Shown one piece after another: positions 17,762 to 23,767 of a DNA stretch of 23,767 nucleotides. The notes beneath the pieces are model-generated. The model ran no database searches, was not told the origin of the DNA, and saw only the letters and a list, made by a program, of their open reading frames with translations. The stretch covers positions 1 through 23,767 of the forward strand of contig RWJK01001740.1 in the NCBI GenBank assembly GCA_004335835.1, read 5' to 3'. Each line of letters starts with the position of its first letter. Position 1 is the first letter of the stretch. The translations under genes were made by a program, and so were the position numbers. The DNA is from Scenedesmus sp. ARA3. Its lineage: Eukaryota > Chlorophyta > Chlorophyceae > Sphaeropleales > Scenedesmaceae.

Positions 17762-20700
17762 TTAGATACTCTTCAACCCCATCTGCTGCTGCTGCTGCTG
17801 CCGCTGCTCAGCAGCAGCACGCGCTGCTGGCAGATGATCGCACAGGTTGCCCATCATGGGGAAGTATGGAAAGGCAGCCAGCACCATGGCAGCCAGCTGC
17901 TCAGGCCATAGCACAAATGTGACAGCGCTGCGGGCCCCTGACAGTATGCGCCACTTCAGCAGCCAACCGTCCATGTCAGCAACCATGTCCTTGCAGTTGC
18001 CCCGCATGTAACGCAGCGCGTTGGCGCTGATGCTGGTGGCACCAGTGCTGCTGCCCCTGACGCTGACATAGTGGTTGGTCTCGCTGCCTTCTGACTTGCC
18101 ATTGCAGCCATTCTGTGCTGCTGCTGTTTCTGCTGCTGCTGTTGCTGCTGCCTGTGGTGAGGCGGTAGGGCATGCTGCTTCCAAGGTCTGCTGCAGTAGT
18201 GAAGTATGGAAGCCATTAGTTGCTGCCGGCTCTTGCTTGGTGGCTGACTCTGCAGATGCAGAGCTGTGATGCCACCCGTTCGGCCATGCATGCGGCTCAG
18301 GTTGCTCCTCTTTGTCCCACGCCATAGCTGATGCAGCAGCGGCAGCAGCAATCGTGACAGCGGCCACCTGCTGCACTGCTGCTTTCCGTAAACCAGCCGC
18401 ACGGCTGGCACCCACGCGCCCCCGCGCATGCTGCTGCTGCTGTCGCTGCTGCTGCAGATGCTGCTGTCGCTGCTGCTGCAGATGCTGCTGTCGCTGCTGC
18501 TCCTCCTCCTCGAGCTGCTGCTGCACCAGCTGCTGTGCGGCTGCCAACTGCTCTTTCAGTGTGAGCCCCTTGATGCTGTTGATGCATGCTGCCAGCCCCT
18601 CACGCTCCTCCTCCAGCTGCTGCATGCGCGGCACAACCTGCTGTAGAATCTCCTCCATCACCGCCAGCTGCTCCAGTGAAGCTTCAGTGGCACAGAAGGC
18701 GCGCTCCCAGTGGCCTACAGGGCAGGGCAGGGCAGGCAGCAGCAGCAGCAGCAGTGGTTGCGGTCAGTGGCAATTGTGCACTCTGTGTATAACCTCCTCC
18801 ATCACCGCCAGCTGCTCCAGTGAAGCTTCAGTGGCACAGAAGGCGCGCTCCCAGTGGCATACAAGGAAGGCGGCAGCAGAAGCAGCAGCAGCAGCAGCAG
18901 TGGTTGCGGTCAGTGGCGAGTGTGCACTCTGTGTACAACCTCTATCACCGCCAGCTGCTCCAGTGAAGGTTCAGTGGCACAGAAGGCACGCTCCCAGTGG
19001 CCTACAGGGCAGGGCAGTCAGCAGCAGCAGCCACAGTGGCTGCTATCAGTGGCGAGTGTGCACTCTGTGTATAACCTCCTCCATCACCGCCAGCTGCTCC
19101 AGTGAAGCATCAGTGGCATAGAAGGCACGCTCCCATTGGCCTACAGGGCAGGGCAGCCAGGCAGGCAGGTAGCTCACGCGGTCAAGAGGGTAGTGCACAA
19201 TGGTGATTGCAAGCAGCCTAGCATGCCTGCAAGCAGCCCGGCATTCCTGCAAGCAGCGCGGCATTCCTGCAAGCAGCCTGGCATTCCTGCAAGCAGCCCG
19301 GCATTAGTGAGTACAGAAGGCGCCACGAGTGGTGAGCAGGGCTGAAGCCTTGGCTGCCTGATGCTCCTGGTGCTGTAGGAAGTTGCTGCTGCAAATGTGT
19401 ACAGATACACAGGGTGGCAGGGCACGCAAAGTGCAATGAAAATGCAGCCAAATGCAGCACCCCCACATCTTGCAGGTACTGCTGCTACTGCTGCCACTCA
19501 CTGTCTGGTGGCAGCTCCAGCTGCCCTGTCAGCAGGTTGACATCTTTCAGCGCATTCATAGTGCCTGGTGTGAGGAAGTAGATGGCTTTGGTGAGGAACA
19601 GCAGCTCCCCGACAACCTGATCCATGTCCGCCTGCTGCTGGCCTCTGCTGCTGCTGCTGCTGCTGCTGCTGGCTTCGAGCCTGTTGACGACCGCGACAAT
19701 GCGCTGCAGGTGGAGGAAGACGCACGCGCCAACCTGAGCGGCGGGGGCAGCAGAGTATTATTGCATGTCTCAAACAGCTGCTGCAAGCAGCGACGGCGGG
19801 GTGAGTATGACCTGCATGATGTGATGCAGCAGCAAGCCCGACCAGTGCAGCAGGGTTGCAGGTGATTGCAAAACTCAGCACTCAGAACCACATGACGGGC
19901 AGCAGCTGTGATATGATTTGATCAGGGACAGCGGCGCTGAGCTGCAGCCTGCCGTATACACGCCCACCACGCCTGCATGCCGCTGCACACACATGCCCAA
20001 TCATCCCAGCAGCAGCTATGCTGTGCAGCTGCTGTGAATCTGGCGCGAGCTGTCACGCCGGCGATCACCCGCAACCACACGCACCAGCGTTACTACAGGT
20101 CATCATCACATACAGCAAGCATGTGCTGCGCCAGGGGCGTGATGCTTCCAGTGCAGCCTGCGCAGCTGCTGCATGTGTGGCCCCACCTGCTCAATCAGTC
20201 AATCAATCAATCCATCAATTCATCAATCAATCAGTTAACTAATCACATTGCCAAACTATTACTTGTGCCCCACCTGCTGTGGCGTTGCCCCCAGCAGCCA
20301 GTTGTAGTCTGAGAGCTGCATCGCCTTCAAGCCTGCCATGAGCGGCCAGTCCTGGAACAGCAGCGGCCGAAGCAAGCCGGTATCGTCTCCGATGCTGGGC
20401 GGGGGGCTGCAGCATGCCCCGTAGTAGACGTGCAGCATCCTGTAGGTAGCAAGCAACCACAGACGGTGTTGCAGTTTGTGAGTGCTTTTACCTCAGGCAG
20501 CCGGCGGCACAACAGATGGCAGGGAAGCACTGCAGGGCCCAGCCCCCTGCCAGATGCCTGCTTGCAGGAAAGCCAGCCAACTGCTTGCAGGAATGCCAAC
20601 CAGCTGCTTGCAGGAAAGGCAAGCACGTGTCCGACGCGTCTTGTGGCTACTGGCGGTGCTACCTGGCACGCGCCTTGTGCAACGAGAGGCGTTGGTGTGT

Positions 20701-21034
20701 GCCATGCCGCTGAACGTGGGCGCACTGATGTGCACCGCTGCTTCTAGCTCAATCTAGTAGTGACCATGCTGACGGTGGTGATGTTGTGGTCACCATCGGT
20801 TTGCAATGCAGGCTGTGACCTGAGCACGCCCCACAACAGCACAGCTGCAACATCATGCTTGCCAGCACCCCGTGGACGTGTGCAGCTGCGGATGGCGTAC
20901 AGTGCAACTGACCTGGCCACTGTATCCTGGTGCTGTACCAGCAGGTCGATCGCCTTGCTGTGCAGCAGAAGCTGGTCGTGCTCCTCCTGCAGTTTGCGTA
21001 GTGCAAGGCGCCGCTTGTTGCGCTTGCGTTCAAG
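17762..21034 (-). CDS. multi-exon coiled-coil protein, possibly an algal bZIP-type regulator; 5' end missing
   Basis: Placed exons in transcript order are 21034-20913, 20439-20274, 19703-19502 and 18714-17762. All are GT-AG with matching phases (1443 nt, 480 aa). The first exon is a basic, zipper-like helix (LERKRNKRRLALRKLQEEHD, then LLLHSKAIDLLVQHQ). The second has RPLLFQDWPLMAGLKAMQLS. The third has GELLFLTKAIYFLTPGTMNA and LLTGQLELPPD. The fourth begins HWERAFCATEASLEQLAVME and continues as a Gln/Glu-rich coiled coil, then a Ser/Ala linker, then a conserved-looking C-terminus with FVLWPEQLAAMVLAAFPYFP. That last motif and the basic helix recall green-algal bZIP proteins, but the basic region is not a good N-x7-R match, so the assignment is tentative. 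The intron before exon 4 holds three partial copies of its start. The start codon lies upstream of 21034 and is not identified. Confidence 0.6.
18794..18858 (-). repeat. partial copy b of last exon start (bZIP-like gene), acceptor lost
   Basis: This repeats HWERAFCATEASLEQLAVME 144 bases upstream of the real exon start at 18714. The acceptor TAG has become TAT. The copy ends at GAGGAG, where the real exon continues with ATTCTACAG but the copy reads GTTATACAC. Confidence 0.85.
18941..19001 (-). repeat. partial copy c of last exon start (bZIP-like gene)
   Basis: This is the third copy, about 143 bases further upstream, with an intact acceptor (CCCTGTAG). It has Pro for Ala in ATEPSLEQ. It ends at GAG followed by GTTGTACAC and has no strong donor. 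Confidence 0.85.
19076..19140 (-). repeat. partial copy d of last exon start (bZIP-like gene)
   Basis: This is the fourth copy, about 139 bases further upstream, with an intact acceptor (CCCTGTAG). It reads QWERAFYATDASLEQLAVME. All copies carry the same downstream intron piece (GTTATACACAGAG), and copies a-c are separated by a CAG-rich spacer. Confidence 0.85.
19208..19306. repeat. 20-bp minisatellite, about five units
   Basis: The unit is TGCAAGCAGCCYGGCATTCC, repeated nearly five times with few differences, inside the last intron of the bZIP-like gene. On the transcribed strand each unit contains CTGCTTGCAG, an acceptor-like string. Confidence 0.9.
20191..20245. repeat. (AATC)n tetranucleotide microsatellite
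   Basis: Imperfect TCAATCAATCAATC repeats, inside the intron between 19704 and 20273 of the bZIP-like gene. It stands out as the AT-rich exception in a window dominated by CTG/CAG repeats. Confidence 0.85.
20557..20630. repeat. 23-bp minisatellite, about three units, inverted relative to the 19.2-kb array
   Basis: The units CTGCTTGCAGGAATGCC plus a 6-base spacer repeat three times. The 17-base core is the exact reverse complement of the core of the array at 19208-19306. It lies in the intron between the first two placed exons of the bZIP-like gene. Confidence 0.85.
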
Positions 21035-21536
21035 CTGCCGCAGCAGTGCCAGTTGAAGCAGAAAGCAGCAGAGCAGCAAGCAGGGCAGTGGGTGACTGCT
21101 GACAGCTGCACTGGGTGGACGAAACAGGACGAGAATTTACACAAGTGGCGTTGGTCAGATGAAACTTGAGCCAGGCGGGTGTGCAGTGCGCTGCAGGGCT
21201 GCAAATGTAGCACACTGCTACGTGTCAACCTTATGGCAGCACTGCACTGTCCTGCTCCTGCCGGCCCCACCTGCTTAATAGTCGTCTTTAACGTCTGCAT
21301 AGACATGTTGTCATATGTGATGGTAGATCACGCAAGCCAACTCCGGACCTTCCAACGTCAGCGTCTCAGAGATGGATGAACCTCGCCGAACCTGCTTCGT
21401 AAGGACGCATTTTATTTGATCGTCGATGTTAACTGGTGCGAGATGTCCTGAACTCCGTACACTGCCCTAAACTTCGCAGTCTGCGTTCGCTCTTTGACAA
21501 GCAACGCCTCAGCAATACTGCAACGTTGAAGAATGA

Positions 21537-21567
21537 AACCAAAGCAAACTTTGGTTCGTCAGACGAA
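21537..21567. promoter_or_regulatory. two adjacent perfect inverted repeats
   Basis: AACCAAAG-CAAA-CTTTGGTT (21537-21556) is an 8-bp perfect inverted repeat. It overlaps at its last two bases with TTCGTC-A-GACGAA (21555-21567), a 6-bp one. They lie about 235-260 bases upstream of the ATG at 21799 and could be protein-binding sites. This is inference from symmetry only. Confidence 0.35.
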
Positions 21568-21606
21568 CGGGGTCAGTAGAAACGCTGGAGAACAAGTGTG
21601 TCACTG

Positions 21607-21637
21607 CGAGATACTGACCTTTTGACGAGATACTGAC
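21607..21637. promoter_or_regulatory. 12-bp direct repeat CGAGATACTGAC
   Basis: Two exact copies (21607-21618 and 21626-21637) are spaced 19 bases apart start to start, about 160-190 bases upstream of the secreted protein gene. They are candidate transcription factor sites; the factor is unknown. Confidence 0.35.
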
Positions 21638-21798
21638 ACTGGTCCAGGAGCGCCTGAAAAGCAGGATCGTCTTAACCAACGCCTGTAGTAAGCGTTGCGT
21701 GGCCAAGCAACGGTGACCCCATCACCAGTGATCCCTTGCAACCCGGAAGATCAACTAATTCCATCGCCGATCTTTCTCAGCACGGAGTACCTGCAACT

Positions 21799-22619
21799 AT
21801 GACAAGACAAATCGTTGCGTTGGTGGTAATCAGCATGGTGCTGTCTGTGGCTGTCCAGGCACACCCAGGTGAGCACTAAGATGCAGCTGTTCCGGGTCGC
21901 CCAGGGCCTGCACTGCTTTCGTTATAGCTGCATTAACCTAAATTGCAGGTAGAGTAGCTGAGCAGCCGAGTAACAAACATAGGTAGAGTGTGGCTCGGCG
22001 CCGTTGCTTAATGTTTTCCTGGTTCCGACGGTAATGTGGGGTGCATGGAACCTCCGTCCCAGGTCACACACCAGAGTTGATCTGCAATTGTGTTTTGAGT
22101 TGAGCATGGCTGCACGCCTTACCACTGCCGTCCGTGTCTGCAGGGCGCAAGCTGCAGCAGGTGTCACAACAGACGGGGAGCCGCTCAACGGCAGCACAGG
22201 CAGACACAGCAGCAAGGATTAATGCTGCGATTGACAACAACGTGCACGTGAAGCCCTCTGAGAAGCCCAAGGGGGCCCCTAAGTCCGCCAGTGTGACCAC
22301 CAAGCCCAGCACCGGCTCAGGCACTGTTACATCGGCCATTGCTGACGCACCCAAGGGAGGCCAGGGTTTTAGCCAGAACGCTGGCGTCTCCACTGCCGCC
22401 CAGGCTGTCACTGGGGCCAAGATTTCTGAGGCTGCTGCATCAGGCACCACGCCGACAAAGCCCACTGTTGCCCCTGGCTCCAAGCCCACCACCGTCATCG
22501 CCTCAACGCCCAAGTCAACCCATGGTAGTGGTGGCGCCAAAAGCACTGCTGCCCAGAGCGCCACTGCAGCTGCCATCAACCAGTATGCCAGCGGAGCTAA
22601 GCCCGCCACCAAACCATGA
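21799..22619 (+). CDS. small secreted STAAQ-repeat protein
   Basis: Two exons, 21799-21868 and 22144-22619 (546 nt, 181 aa), with donor GTGAGC and acceptor GTCTGCAG; a Gly codon is split G/GG. Exon 1 is essentially a signal peptide (MTRQIVALVVISMVLSVAVQ then AHPG), followed by RKLQQ; basic RKL/RRL-type motifs just after signal peptides are familiar from algal secreted proteins. The mature part has three imperfect repeats, each opening with STAAQ (STAAQADTAARINAA, STAAQAVTGAKISEAA, STAAQSATAAAINQYA) and separated by Pro/Thr/Lys/Ser-rich linkers. It has no Cys and no known domain. The likely place is the extracellular matrix or cell wall. Codon use lacks the CAG/GCA runs of its neighbours. I do not recognise the family. 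Confidence 0.75.
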
Positions 22620-22988
22620 AGTGTTATGACGTGAGCTGGGGCGCGGGGGCGATGGCGTTACTGCTGTGGCTTTAATGTGCACCCCAAGAGCACCCCTAGC
22701 AGCAAGCTTTCCCAGCAAGCCGCTTTAGGCGCCTGAGCAACCATGCAACGCACAACACGGGCTCGTCACAGTTAAAGGTTCATTGTGTTGGTTTGCGTTC
22801 ATGCATGGGTGCGCTGTTGACGTGCCGTGGGGCTGTGGAGCATTGCTTTGCTCTCTGTTTGCACTCATGTTCAGTGCGCTTGTCCTTAGGCTGCCAACGA
22901 GCAATGTTACGGCAGCCGTAAGAGCATCAAAGGCGTGATCGTGGTTGACACATGGCTTGCAACCGCACGTGCGCTGTGCACTATGTCA

Positions 22989-23059
22989 GAACCATAAGTT
23001 GATGCTATGGCTTGATGAGTAACATGATGATGATGATGATGATGATGAACCATCAGTTG
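22989..23059 (+). mobile_element. micro-insertion of a LINE tail with target-site duplication
   Basis: GAACCATAAGTTG (22989-23001) and GAACCATCAGTTG (23047-23059) match at 12 of 13 bases and bracket about 45 bases. The insert reads ATGCTATGGCTTGATGAGTA, then ACATG and eight or so TGA/ATG triplets. The insert equals the end of the LINE ORF at the right edge of the window plus its repeat tail. It is therefore an extremely 5'-truncated retrotransposition event. Confidence 0.85.
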
Positions 23060-23342
23060 TTCTGGCCTAGGCAGTCTATGCTAGGCGCTAACTGTTTTGT
23101 ATATCTGTTATTTGGCCTCACACTGCCTTTGCCACTCTTTCAACATTCGCAGCTGCTCTCGTAAATTGTGATATATATCAATAGGCAAACAAAATCATTT
23201 TGAGCCATGCCTGGGCCACAGCAGAGCTGACATGGAGAACTTTGTTACGCCACCATTCCGCGCGGCCGAAGGCGCCTTACAGAGACGGTGTGAGGCGCTG
23301 CTTGCACCCCCAAACAACAAGTTGCTATATATAAACTGCATC
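23060..23342. other. no gene seen
   Basis: AT-richer than the rest of the window, with ATATATAT-like words near 23172 and 23327. No coding signal is evident. It may hold old transposon sequence or flank of the LINE insertion. Confidence 0.4.
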
Positions 23343-23767
23343 CCTCATCATCATCATGTTACTCATCAAGCCATAGCATCAACGCCATCGGCCCCGCGCC
23401 CCAATGGAGCGGCAACTACACCCTCGTGTTTGCAAGCATTACGCACACCCCAAGCCTTTGCAAAAAAATCAGCAATGAACCTAGACACCAGTAACCTAAC
23501 AGAACCCCAAGCATCATCCGACACAAACCGCTTCACCTTCACCTCAGCATCTGTAATAGACAACAAGTCACGCAATTTTGCAGCGCAACCAGACAAAGCC
23601 CTAATCTCATTAAACATCTCATCTCTTTGCACAGACGTCGCAGCACAATCAAACAACAAATGCGACAATGACTCCACACCAGCACCACACGCCGGACATG
23701 CTGAATTACCATTAGCTCGCCTGCCACCATAACGACTGGTGCGTTCATGTACAGCCAAGCAACCCAA
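23343..23767 (-). mobile_element. non-LTR retrotransposon (LINE), C-terminal end of ORF and 3' tail
   Basis: The open frame enters from the right edge and ends at TGA 23368-23366. It contains CPACGAGVESLSHLLFDC, a C-x2-C-x8-H-x4-C zinc knuckle of the zf-RVT type found after the reverse transcriptase of many plant and algal LINEs. FVSDDAWGSVRLL, FIADFFAKAWGVRNA and the final GVDAMA follow. A second TGA follows at once, then GTAACATGATGATGATGAGG. The 3' UTR is thus only a few bases long and the tail is a TGA repeat rather than poly(A). The reverse transcriptase itself lies outside the window. No break is visible in the 134 codons present. Confidence 0.85.

Larger units (their letters stand above)
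21035..21798. other. divergent intergenic or upstream region
   Basis: This lies between the minus-strand bZIP-like gene and the plus-strand secreted protein gene. The missing 5' exon or exons of the bZIP-like gene may lie in its left part. The right part (about 21400-21798) is lower in CAG/CTG and probably holds the promoter of the secreted protein gene. I see no other coding signal. Confidence 0.4.

Noticed and set aside
18312..19121. 269-codon plus-strand frame rich in Cys and Ser
   Set aside because: It is the antisense of CAG-rich coding sequence and of the exon copies of the bZIP-like gene; Cys runs come from TGC triplets.
19208..19306. CRISPR-like array
   Set aside because: 20-bp units are directly adjacent with no variable spacers, in a eukaryotic intron. 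It is a minisatellite.

Overview
The window looks like nuclear DNA of a green alga (Chlorophyta). Genes have many introns with GT-AG junctions that keep reading phase. Coding exons are full of poly-Gln, poly-Ala and poly-Ser runs built from CAG/GCA/AGC triplets, and introns are full of CTG triplets. One gene (CGLD27) belongs to a family restricted to the photosynthetic lineage. TGTAA-type poly(A) candidates and retroelement debris are present. Placement below phylum is inference; nothing here fixes the genus.

Layout from left to right. 1-1123: gene-poor flank. 1124-4079 (-): complete six-exon CGLD27/DUF1230 (Ycf36-like) plastid membrane protein gene. 4124-5900: no recognisable gene, except a tiny relic of a LINE 3' end. 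5924-6470 (-): two gene-like exon fragments that I cannot name. 6646-14413 (+): a very large TGS1 gene (cap trimethylguanosine synthase) with a split WW domain, a ~730-residue low-complexity SP/RS-like linker and a methyltransferase domain spread over four exons. 14414-15960: 3' UTR and repeats. 15961-17101 (-): secreted phospholipase A2-like gene. 17310-17590 (-): decayed Ty3/gypsy RNase H fragment. 17762-21034 (-): multi-exon coiled-coil protein, possibly an algal bZIP-type regulator; its 5' end is not identified. 21799-22619 (+): small secreted repeat protein. 22989-23059 (+): micro-insertion of a LINE tail with target-site duplication. 23343-23767 (-): C-terminal end of a LINE ORF running off the window.

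The most striking signal is an architecture shared by three unrelated genes (CGLD27, TGS1 and the bZIP-like gene). Internal exons are flanked by tandem partial copies of their own ends. Copies of an exon's 5' end lie upstream and often keep the AG acceptor but have no donor. Copies of its 3' end lie downstream and usually keep the GT donor. TGS1 exon 5 is the extreme case, with three acceptor-side copies before it and four donor-side copies after it. Some copies carry frameshifts, a stop codon or dead splice sites, while the youngest repeat units are about 97% identical, so the process looks old and continuing. Breakpoints often sit in or beside CTG/CAG triplets. I call these 'splice-junction echo arrays'. 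I know of no standard feature type for them, and whether they act in splicing or simply lengthen introns cannot be told from sequence alone.
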